Assembly: GCF_016587415.1 (NCBI RefSeq)
Contig: NZ_BNJI01000001.1
Location: 2,767,501 to 2,831,500, forward strand
Length of the DNA stretch: 64,000 nucleotides
DNA from: Ktedonobacter sp. SOSP1-85
Lineage (GTDB): Bacteria > Chloroflexota > Ktedonobacteria > Ktedonobacterales > Ktedonobacteraceae
Direction of reading: 5' to 3'
The position numbers were made by a program, and so were the translations under genes. Positions 46,642 through 54,264 of this stretch are shown in pieces. How positions within the stretch are numbered: position 1 is the stretch's first letter; every line of letters begins with the position of its first letter. The notes beneath the pieces were generated by a model. It was not told the origin of the DNA and searched no databases. It was given only the letters and a program-made list of their open reading frames with translations.

Positions 46642-46698
46642 AGGAAGACGCTAATCATCCATAGTACCAGTGAGCGAGCGTAACGGCTTTCTTTCTCA

Positions 46699-46738
46699 AG
46701 CGAGGAGAGGTGCGGGAAAGTTCCGCACCTCTCTCGCT
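46699..46738. terminator. Terminator hairpin between anti-sigma and methyltransferase
   Basis: AGCGAG(G)AGAGGTGCGG and complement around a GAAAGTT loop; one bulge; convergent genes. Confidence 0.75.
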
Positions 46739-46742
46739 ATTT

Positions 46743-47563
46743 CTATGCCAGGCGTAAACGCACCGCCAGCACAGGGGGAAACTCATGGAAATCTGGCCAA
46801 TGTACCCGCGCCTTTGGTTCCTCGATTCCGCCAAAGGCTGGCTCCTCGATGCCATCCATGGTAAAGCCCACGCGGAAGGCACTTCCAAGAAGTTTATGTA
46901 ACGGGCGATGAAAATAGTACTGAGGGAGAGGTTGGCCCACGATGCCCGTGCCCTTCTCAGGCTCCATATATAAATACTTTGTTTTCTTCAGGAAGCGCTC
47001 CGTGATGACCTCGCCACTCTCGTCCCTGGTTTCAACCCCCATCGTTACATGTGATGAATTGAAACAGGGGTGCATAATCGTAAATACGAAGCGCCCTCCA
47101 GGCTTGAGCACCTGCGCCAGACCGCGCATCAAGGGATCAATCTCCGCCATGTCCATGATGCCCATATTGCAGACCGCGGCATCAAAACGCTGCTCACCCA
47201 GGGCGACAATCTCTTCTTCATGCGTGGCATCCACCTGCGCAAACTGGACTTGGTCCTCGAACTCGGCGACGCGCTCCCGCGCAAGCTCCAGAAAAACCGA
47301 GCTGAAGTCTGTGGCGACCACTCTGGCTCCCAGGCGTGCCATCTGTTTGACAAAAAGACCCCCCCGCAGGCAAGCTCCAATACCTCCTCCCCAGTTTGTA
47401 AAGCTAGCAATCGTTCAGCAGATGGGGCAACCAGTAAGCGATGAAAACTATTCCCCTCAGCGCCCATGTAGCTCGCCCAGAAGGGTGCGTTAGCATCCCA
47501 AATCATGCGTACCTCTTCGTTAAGCATCTCCAGCGTCAGATCCGTCGAATCCCTGCCCATCAT
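46743..47563 (-). pseudogene. SAM-dependent methyltransferase, frameshifted in a 7-base G run
   Basis: The N-terminus (ATG 47563, AGGAGG 6 nt upstream; DANAPFWASYMGAEGN...) and C-terminus (QMARLGARVVATDFSSVFLELARERV) of a class I methyltransferase are in different frames. The break lies in the C7 run at 47359-47365 (G7 on the coding strand). One extra G would restore LELACGGGLFVKQMARLGA, the SAM-binding motif I. Either a real inactivating deletion, phase variation or a sequencing error in the homopolymer. The later motifs QRFDAAVCNMGIMDM and PGGRFVFTIMHPCF are intact. Restored length about 273 residues. Confidence 0.85.
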
Positions 47564-47780
47564 GGTGGGCCTCCTTTCAGGCACAAAGCCAGCAGATTGA
47601 TAAGATAGCATTTATAGTACGCACAGCCATAGGCTCAAGGCTACACAAAGTTCCCCGTAATGATACGATTACTACATGTCCATCATCTCTGTAAAAGAAG
47701 CTCGTAGACAACGTGTGAATCTAAGAACAATCTGATTCAATCAGGAACTTTTCTATTTTCTTACAGACAGAGGCATCACC

Positions 47781-49484
47781 GTGCAAACGACACAACCACC
47801 GACCCAACCCGAGCAGACGCCACCGCCAGAAGCGCAGGCGCGCCAGGAGCTTTTTGCCAATGGCTTCTTAGCGGGACTTGCCGCAGGTATTCTTGCCACC
47901 GGCATCATGCTCCTGCTCAATATCGAATTTCATGGCGTCTCGCTGCCCGAAGAGATGGGCAGTTGGATTACCCAACTTATGCCTGCGCCCCTCTTCGCCT
48001 TCCTGCACCAGTTGATTGGCGACGATGCCAAACATGTTCTCGTCGCCATCGTTGTGGTGGGGCAGTGCGCGGCCTTCGGTCTCGCAGGCGGTCTCTTTAA
48101 CCAGGCAAGCGGGCATTCTAGTATCGCGCATCCACGCCCGGATGGCAAGAGTACAACCATGAGATGGAGCGCTGGACTCCTCCTGGCGCTTCTGCTCTGG
48201 CTGTTCAGCGGTTTACTTCTGCTCCCTCTCTTTGGCAGTGGGCTCTTTGGCGCGAACACAACCAGCGGCCTTAGCGGCAGCATGTGGAGTATGGGCGTGG
48301 TTGGCCTGGTCTATGGCCTGCTCTACGTCCTGCTCCGCAATCTGTTTAGCGTACGCGAGCAGGTGGCTCGCGAGGCGCTGGGCGCGCAGGCGGCTCGCGA
48401 GCGCTCTCGTCAGACGCGCCGCGATGTCCTGCGTAGCGGTGGCCTGGTGCTGGGCGTAGGCGTCATGGGTTACCTGGCATGGCGCTTTATCTCCAATGGA
48501 CTTGGAAGCGCGGGCACGAATGTTGCGCACATTACGCAGAACTTCAAGCGTAAAATCGTGCCACCACCTACACCTAACTATGGCACGCTTCAGCCCGCGC
48601 AGAATCTCTCGCCAGAGCTTACCCGTAACGACCAGTTCTATACCGTCTCCAAAAACCTGGTCTCCGATCCTACAGTCGACGCCAGAGGTTGGCATATGGA
48701 GGTCAAGGGACAGGTACGCGCACCCTACACACTCAACTATGACGAGATCCTCCAGGTTCCAACCAGGCAGCAATATGAGTCGCTGATGTGCATCAGCAAC
48801 GAGGTTGGCGGCCCCTATATGGGAAACGCCCTCTGGGAAGGCTTCCCACTCTCCACACTGCTGGAGCGTGCAGGCGTTAAAGAGGGCGCGACCAAGGTCG
48901 TCCTGCACGCGGCGGATGATTATAGTGACAGCATTCACCTGAGCAAGGCCCTGGAGCCGACAACCCTCGTCGCCGTGCGCATGAATGGGCAGACCCTTCC
49001 GCAGCAGCATGGCTTCCCGGCTCGCCTCCTGGTTCCTGGCATCTATGGCATGAAACACGTGAAGTGGATCACAGGCATTGAGGTCGTCAACTACGACTTT
49101 CAAGGTTACTGGCAGAATCGCGGCTGGGACGATGCCGCCCCAGTGCGTATGACCACGCGTATCGATACGCCACTGACCGGAGCAACACTCACAGCTGGTC
49201 GAATCAGCTATATTGCCGGCGTCGCCTTCTCGGGAAATAAAGGCATCAGCCAGGTCGATGTGAGCCTGGATGGCGGTGCGAACTGGCAGCGAGCAACCCT
49301 GAAGAAACCATTCTCGCAGATCACCTGGGTCTTATGGGAGCTTTCCTGGACCCCTAAAGCGGGACAGTACTCGGTCGTAGCGCGAGCAATCGATCTGGAG
49401 GGCAACGTCCAGGACCCGGCCATTGCCTCGCCTGCACCCGCAGGTTCATCGGGCTATCACACCATTTCCATTACAGTTCGTTAA
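47781..49484 (+). CDS. Membrane-anchored sulfite-oxidase-family molybdopterin oxidoreductase
   Basis: A 567-residue protein. Residues 25-190 contain four hydrophobic helices; a Tat-like TRRDVLRSGGLVLGVGVMGY near 212-234 follows. The oxidoreductase domain shows the Mo-ligand Cys in LMCISNEVGGPYMGNALWEG (near 336), YGMKHVKWI and the C-terminal Mo-cofactor dimerisation domain (GVAFSGNKGISQVDVSLDGGANWQRA). Start GTG 47781. The family oxidises sulfite or reduces oxidised protein methionine. The N-terminal four-helix module is an uncommon fusion and could carry a heme or quinone, but no clear heme His pair is seen. Confidence 0.88.
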   Translation: MQTTQPPTQPEQTPPPEAQARQELFANGFLAGLAAGILATGIMLLLNIEFHGVSLPEEMGSWITQLMPAPLFAFLHQLIGDDAKHVLVAIVVVGQCAAFGLAGGLFNQASGHSSIAHPRPDGKSTTMRWSAGLLLALLLWLFSGLLLLPLFGSGLFGANTTSGLSGSMWSMGVVGLVYGLLYVLLRNLFSVREQVAREALGAQAARERSRQTRRDVLRSGGLVLGVGVMGYLAWRFISNGLGSAGTNVAHITQNFKRKIVPPPTPNYGTLQPAQNLSPELTRNDQFYTVSKNLVSDPTVDARGWHMEVKGQVRAPYTLNYDEILQVPTRQQYESLMCISNEVGGPYMGNALWEGFPLSTLLERAGVKEGATKVVLHAADDYSDSIHLSKALEPTTLVAVRMNGQTLPQQHGFPARLLVPGIYGMKHVKWITGIEVVNYDFQGYWQNRGWDDAAPVRMTTRIDTPLTGATLTAGRISYIAGVAFSGNKGISQVDVSLDGGANWQRATLKKPFSQITWVLWELSWTPKAGQYSVVARAIDLEGNVQDPAIASPAPAGSSGYHTISITVR

Positions 49485-50013
49485 TGCAGGCGAAAGGTGT
49501 ATGAAGATGCATTACATTAAATTAATTGCAACTTTTTCGCCTGCCATTCGTTGTTTAAGATGTAGGGAAAAATAGGCAACCATCAATATCTTGCCTTGTC
49601 TTACCTTTGTCTTATTCCTTGGCGTCTGAGTGCTACGCACCGCGACAGTAGGTCAGAGGACAACGACATGTGGGACACCTGCACTACATCTAAAAGACAA
49701 AATCGAGCAACCATTACAAAGAAAAGGTGGTGGTGGGGATGAAGGTATGTAGAAAAGGGGAGATAATATACGAAATGCCGCATATCTATATGTACAAATT
49801 CTCAGACAAAGGATGAAAATTACTTTCTGTGGAAGGTATTATAACAAGGAGGATGTTACACGGTAGTCAACGGACGACATTGACTGATTTTTGAAACCAG
49901 CAAGACGATACACAGAGGCGGATCTTCACCGGTCCTGTTCCCACCCAAGTACCAGAGACATACTATGTCGCTATGTATCGTTTGCACCGTGAGGGAAAGG
50001 ATAGTGTGGATTT
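49485..50013. other. Intergenic region
   Basis: 529 nt. An AAGGAGG at 49848 is not followed by a start at workable spacing. No gene or known riboswitch recognised. Confidence 0.4.
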
Positions 50014-50394
50014 ATGGTACGACAGTGTGCATGGTGCCTGCGCTTGATTGATAGCGCGGGCGAGCGGGTCTCCCTTTTGCCGCTGCCAAAACTGTATAAG
50101 GCAAGCCATGGGATGTGCGGTGTTTGTGGCACGCTGTTAATGGAACAGGCAATGCAAACGCCAGGAACAGAAACAACACGAGAAATACAAAAGCCAGTCG
50201 CGTCCTCACAGGTCCGAGAGGCCGCTGTAAGCTTCCTCCCCTCCGCGACGAGTGAGCCGCGGGAAGCCGAGCACCAGCCAGCCGAATTGACCACAACCGC
50301 TACGGTGACGCAGCTCGTCTTAGAACTGCAACAGCGCGAACACGAGGCCCCGAAGCCACGGCTTCGCACGCGCAACGAGTTGCGTATACGCTAA
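50014..50394 (+). CDS. Small zinc-ribbon-like protein
   Basis: A 126-residue protein with QCAWCLRLID near the start and KASHGMCGVCGTLLM at 30-45, a CxxC...HGxCxxC treble-clef-like site as in many short actinobacterial and chloroflexal proteins. The rest is Glu/Pro/Thr-rich and ends in a basic RLRTRNELRIR. No enzymatic motif. Confidence 0.65.
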   Translation: MVRQCAWCLRLIDSAGERVSLLPLPKLYKASHGMCGVCGTLLMEQAMQTPGTETTREIQKPVASSQVREAAVSFLPSATSEPREAEHQPAELTTTATVTQLVLELQQREHEAPKPRLRTRNELRIR

Positions 50395-50410
50395 CCATCC
50401 TAGAAGGAAT

Positions 50411-50462
50411 AAAAGAAGGGGTGAAGCCCTGCTTGGCGCAGGCAGGGCTCCACCTCTTCTTT
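50411..50462. terminator. Bidirectional terminator hairpin
   Basis: AAAAGAAGGGGTG(A)AGCCCTGC and complement with a 9-nt loop and T-rich ends on both strands; between the zinc protein and the beta-propeller pseudogene. Confidence 0.8.
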
Positions 50463-50469
50463 TACTACT

Positions 50470-51681
50470 CTAATCCTGCAAAGGATAGAAGTCACGCTTG
50501 CCATCATGCAAGATCCAGAGACCGTAAGCTGAGTTCGCGCCCCGACTATCATCTGAAAAGAAGAAGTAGAGCTTGCCATCCAGCGAAGTAGGGTAACCAG
50601 GTCCCCAGGAAGTTCCATTGGAAGATTTCTCCCCCCAGTGCCACTTGATTTTTCCTGTGCTGGCATCCAGGGCATAGAAGTAGGTACCAAATGTTTTACT
50701 GGCAGACTCCAGAGGAAACATTGTCACTACAAAAAGTGTCTCCTGGCTGAAAGCGATGGTTGCGGCATTGCTGTATTTCTGCTTCCAGAGCACTGCTGTG
50801 CCGCGAATTGCGGTAAGTTGGGTGTCGCTGCAGTAGTACACGACTCCATTTGCCTCTAACAAACCAAATCCCTGACCCAAACTGGAAAGCGCAGGTGCGT
50901 TCACCTTTTTGCCATCCGTGGCATTGAGCACATGGAGCTGGTAGCCAGCAATAGCATAGACGTACTTCCCCGAGACTACAACACTACTAGAGCCTCTAAA
51001 TTGTGGCTGCGGATCACGCCAGAGCTATTTGCCATCGCTGGCATCAAAGGCATACAGACCGTCGAAGAAGCCATAGACCCTACCATTGGCAACCACATCC
51101 AATACATTAGGGCAGGTAGGTCCTGCCTCTACAGCCGTTGAGTTGCCCTGCTGGCTCACAACGGGCGGTTTGCAACTCGTGGGTGTCTTCACATGCCAGA
51201 GGAGCTTTCCATCACGGATATTTACGGCATAGAAACCGCTACCTGCGCCAAAGTAGACTGTGTCACCATCGGCAATGGGTGAGCTGGGAACATTATCTGT
51301 CCCAGGAGTTTGTCCTGGCGCCGGATCATTCTTGACCGAGTATTTCCAGAGAACCTGGCCCGTCTTCGCGCTCAACGCATACAGATTACCATCATAGCCC
51401 GGTGCGAAGAGTGTACCCTCGTGCGGAACCAGTTCGCTGGTCGTCAACTTAGTCTTGAGCGTAGCTTTCCAGTAAACCGAACCATTCTGCGCGTTCACCG
51501 CGTAGATGTTTGCCTTCTTCACCTGGCCGGGAATTTCTGGGCTGGTAAAGAGCACATTGGCATTTGAAGGCACTTGTCCGCCAACAACACTGCTATCTGG
51601 ACCGTTCTGACTACGATCTGAGAATAGGAGGAAAGCTCCTCCAGCCAGGACCACCACCACCAGAACCGCGTGGTAGAACAC
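50470..51681 (-). pseudogene. PQQ-type beta-propeller protein, 5'-truncated and split by an amber codon
   Basis: Two consecutive open segments are in the same frame, interrupted only by TAG at 51025-51027 in the context DGK-stop-LWRDPQPQ; CAG there would give the usual DGKQLW repeat. The visible repeats (NGSVYWKA, GQVLWKYSV, DGKLLWHVKT, KIKWHWGEKS) are PQQ/quinoprotein blades. A membrane helix (VLVVVVLAGGAFLLF) starts the frame at GTG 51681. The frame continues upstream in QHGAIDRALIALG to a TGA around 51730, near the expected right end of the IscB element, so the original 5' part is probably lost. Confidence 0.8.
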
Positions 51682-51841
51682 GCCAAGCGCTATAAGGGCA
51701 CGGTCAATAGCTCCGTGCTGCGCTTCTCAGAGGTCTTTCGTCCAGCGGTAGTGCGCAACTGCCCCACAGAAGTACGGGCCAGGGAGTCCCGGTCTTTGCA
51801 AGCCGGGGAGGAACCCCCAGAGGGGGCACGGTGGCCGCTCC

Positions 51842-53167
51842 TTATGGGCTGGTCGGGGATGGGGCAGCGTGCCGTGTCCCGATCTGGTAGGCGTAGCCAG
51901 TGCTACGGCCGATCAGCCGGCAAAAGCGGTGAGGCACATCGGTGACCTTGCCGTGCGCCGTCGTGATGGTAAAGTAGCCGCTAGCTTTCACCGTCACACG
52001 CCCCACATGGGTTCCCCGGCAGGCAAAGCGCTCGGGGACAACGGCTCGCACCAGGTCCCCCGTTTGATACCCAAAGTAGCGCTTGTGCCGCTTGCGATGG
52101 CTGACCGGGAACCCCTGTTTATTGACGTTGCACAGCCGTCGATGCCCCCGCCCCGTTGCTTGCACGAGCAGGGGCACGACGTCCGCCGCGCACAGACGCT
52201 CCGGCGTGGAGGCTCCTACAACTGCCGCGTCGAGCCAATGCGTCTTGGGGAGGGCACGTTTGATCCTATTATATTTGGTCAGGCCCCCAGAGCCGGTTTC
52301 CAGCGGGAGTCCGGTGGCTTTGAGCCGCTCAAACAAGCGCCATCGCGTCGCGTTGACAGCCGTCGGATCTTTGAGAGGCGCCTTGGTCTGCTTCAAGATG
52401 CGCTCCAGGCGCCCAGGATCATGAGCGAGGAAGTCTCGAATATCCTGGGTGCCTTTTGCCAGGTTGCAGGCTTCACACGCCAGGGTGAGGTTGGAGACCC
52501 GCTGGCTGCCCCCCTTGGCACGCGCAAGGATGTGTTCCAATTGGAGTGGGACACCCGTTACCCCGCAGTACGCACATGCCCTTCCCCATTTCTCCAGGCA
52601 GTACTCCCGCACTTCATTGCCGAAAAGCGTCCCTTGCTGATACTCGATGCCGGAGATGTCCGGGTGCTCCAGCTTCTGCAGGTCGAAGCGCACCAGTTCC
52701 TGGGAGAGCGCGCTCACGTGCGCGACCCCGCTGATCCGCGCCACCCAGGTGAGGATGTTCTCCACCCGCGAGAGGAGCGAGGGGGGCAGCCAGCCGGCGC
52801 TGCGCCTCCGGTTGGCAAAGCGCGCGGCGCGATAGCGAGTCTTGCGGGATCGGCGCCCCCGACGCACAGTCCGGCGGGTGTCCAGGGCTTTTTTGATCGC
52901 AGCTCCCCGATGGGTGAGTTCGGCCGCCCAGACGACCTCCCCGCCCGCGTCGTCTACCAGCGCCAACCCGGTGGTGCGGGCTCCCGGATCGATCTTGAGC
53001 CGCAGTGGTGCGGGGGCAGGATGCTCGACCTCCCGCGTGAGGATGATGGTAAAGGGAGAGGTCCGATAGACGGCTGCTTTTCCGGCCTTGAGCAGCAGGC
53101 GGGCCCTTCCCGGATGGACCGGGGCCAGCGGCCGTTTCATGGTATCGAGAACAAAGACATTGGACAT
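51842..53167 (-). CDS. iscB: IscB RNA-guided HNH/RuvC endonuclease (OMEGA system)
   Basis: A 441-residue IscB, the Cas9 ancestor. Domains in order: N-terminal PLMP domain (VFVLDTMKRPLAPVHPGRAR, 4-23), RuvC-I IDPGARTTGLAL with D60, Arg-rich bridge helix (98-122), RuvC-II SQELVRF with E157, HNH 196-240 (C198-AYC201, EHILARAKGGS with H212, N226, C231EAC234N, K238) and RuvC-III THWLDAAVVGAS (H310, D313), then a C-terminal TAM-interaction region. All expected catalytic residues are present, so it could be active. ATG 53167 follows AAGGAAGG. Distinguished from TnpB by the inserted HNH and by the PLMP domain. Confidence 0.95.
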   Translation of the reverse strand: MSNVFVLDTMKRPLAPVHPGRARLLLKAGKAAVYRTSPFTIILTREVEHPAPAPLRLKIDPGARTTGLALVDDAGGEVVWAAELTHRGAAIKKALDTRRTVRRGRRSRKTRYRAARFANRRRSAGWLPPSLLSRVENILTWVARISGVAHVSALSQELVRFDLQKLEHPDISGIEYQQGTLFGNEVREYCLEKWGRACAYCGVTGVPLQLEHILARAKGGSQRVSNLTLACEACNLAKGTQDIRDFLAHDPGRLERILKQTKAPLKDPTAVNATRWRLFERLKATGLPLETGSGGLTKYNRIKRALPKTHWLDAAVVGASTPERLCAADVVPLLVQATGRGHRRLCNVNKQGFPVSHRKRHKRYFGYQTGDLVRAVVPERFACRGTHVGRVTVKASGYFTITTAHGKVTDVPHRFCRLIGRSTGYAYQIGTRHAAPSPTSP

Positions 53168-53475
53168 GGTTCCTTCCTTTTTGCCCTTGCGGGCCTCCGC
53201 TTACGCGGGTAATGCTCACCTCGACAATGTGTGCAAGCGGTTTGTTGGAAAGCGCACCGGCTTCACCCTCTACACCTTTTAACGCTTTCCCGCAGAGGTT
53301 CAGGCTGGTGAAGCACCTGAACGTGCCTATGGACATCGGCGGTGCCGCATTCGCTTGCAACGGAGCCCGATGGGAGGAGCGTGCTCCTCCCCTGGCTGAG
53401 TCTGCTCATGTCTCGGGCCTGCAAACGGCGCGAGCGCCCCTCGCAAGCCCCCGCATTCGATGCGGGGGTACATGA
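53168..53475 (-). ncRNA. Putative omega RNA upstream of iscB
   Basis: IscB guide RNA is known to be encoded upstream of the gene, with the guide at its 5' end outside the element. This 308-nt segment is densely folded: 53448-53468 (9-bp stem, TCG loop), 53372-53391 (GGGAGGAGC-GT-GCTCCTCCC), 53298-53322 (GTTCAGG...CCTGAAC), 53247-53290 (GGAAAGCG...CGCTTTCC), 53197-53208 and 53183-53194. The last stem merges with the iscB ribosome site. The guide would be the 16 or so nt just beyond about 53469 on the minus strand. RNA ends are inferred. Confidence 0.75.
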
Positions 53476-53537
53476 CGCTATGTGAGCCTCAAAGAGCAGC
53501 TGAGCTGGCAAAATATTCCTCAACTGCAGCGGAGGCC

Positions 53538-53573
53538 TGGTATCCCGGGCCTCCTCGCTGCTGTCAATCACTG
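53538..53573. terminator. GC hairpin flanking the IscB element
   Basis: GCAGCG..GAGGCC and GGCCTC..GCTGC around a 10-nt loop with a 2-nt bulge; lies between the element and the VOC gene. On the minus strand it is upstream of the omega RNA. Confidence 0.45.
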
Positions 53574-53613
53574 GTTGTATATAACACGCATAGTGTTTGC
53601 CTGAGCTGAGACG

Positions 53614-54030
53614 CTACGCTTTTTGACCCGCGATGTTCACGAGCCATGGTACGCCGAACTTATCGGTCAATGAGCCGAAGGTGTCGCCCCATGGGGCATG
53701 CTCAAGCCGCATGGTAATATTGCCACCGGCCGAAAGCTTCTCAAAATAGGTTCTTAGCTCCGCCTCATTGTCGCCGCTGAGCGACATAGTGTAGTTTGTT
53801 CCGGGTTTATATTCCATATGGCTGGGGGTGTCGGAAGCCATAAAAGTAATGCCGTTATCGGCCTCCAACACAGAATGCATAATCAGGTTGTCTTCGCTTG
53901 AATCTTGCGAGGCATGGAATTCTTTGAAAGTACTCATCGTCAGATTGCCACCAAAGATAGTTTTGTAAAATTCCATGGCTTCGCGAGCGTTGTCTTTAAA
54001 GCTAAGGTATGGGTTAAGTTTGGTCTGCAT
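53614..54030 (-). CDS. VOC family (PhnB-like) protein
   Basis: A 138-residue protein of the glyoxalase/VOC fold, PhnB-type: LNPYLSFKDNAREAMEFYKTIFGGNLTMSTF, then MASDTPSHMEYKPGTNYTMSLSGDNEAELRTYFEKLSAGGNITMRLEHAPWGDTFGSLTDKFGVPWLVNI. ATG 54030 has CAGGAGG at 4 nt. Such proteins are frequently controlled by WYL or ArsR regulators; their substrates are unclear. Confidence 0.92.
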   Translation of the reverse strand: MQTKLNPYLSFKDNAREAMEFYKTIFGGNLTMSTFKEFHASQDSSEDNLIMHSVLEADNGITFMASDTPSHMEYKPGTNYTMSLSGDNEAELRTYFEKLSAGGNITMRLEHAPWGDTFGSLTDKFGVPWLVNIAGQKA

Positions 54031-54210
54031 AGTTCCTCCTGATGTAGTGCTTACATTACAAAGCGACTCTTCAGTATATGGAAATTTTGTTCCATGCCTG
54101 AAGCTTAAACATAACACGAATTTATATACATGTCAAGGAATTTTGCATAATTCAGGGTCCTCATTGCCGATGTGATACTGAGGTCTTTAGCAGCCCTGAA
54201 CGCAAACAAG

Positions 54211-54243
54211 AGAGGGAGGTCCGGCAATGCCGGACCTCCCTCT
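54211..54243. terminator. Terminator hairpin downstream of lon
   Basis: AGAGGGAGGTCCGGC-AAT-GCCGGACCTCCCTCT, 15-bp perfect stem. Confidence 0.75.
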
Positions 54244-54264
54244 AACTGGAGATTGACTGTCTAT

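Larger units (their letters stand above)
51730..53475 (-). mobile_element. IscB-carrying IS200/605-like (ISC) element without transposase
   Basis: The element comprises the iscB gene, its upstream RNA region and terminal hairpins. Left end: CCCCCGCAT-TCG-ATGCGGGGG (53448-53468). Toward the right end: CCCGG...CCGGG (51788-51807) and CCCCC-AGA-GGGGG (51814-51826). No Y1 transposase tnpA is present, so it would depend on TnpA in trans. Exact ends are not determined; the coordinates are estimates. Confidence 0.65.

Noticed and set aside
49485..50013. Molybdenum-cofactor riboswitch or small gene after the molybdopterin enzyme
   Set aside because: No match to the conserved riboswitch pattern; the AAGGAGG at 49848 has no start codon at normal spacing, and it lies downstream of the enzyme gene.
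51842..53167. Interpretation as TnpB or Cas9
   Set aside because: TnpB lacks the HNH insertion and PLMP domain; Cas9 is far longer and would have REC lobes and a CRISPR array, which is absent.
51869..53212. 447-codon open frame on the plus strand opposite iscB
   Set aside because: It mirrors the iscB coding strand, has no ribosome site and Arg/Pro/Gly-rich composition of a GC-rich antisense frame.
53263..53571. 102-codon minus-strand frame through the omega RNA region
   Set aside because: It runs through stable stems upstream of iscB and has no recognisable protein features; RNA is the better explanation.
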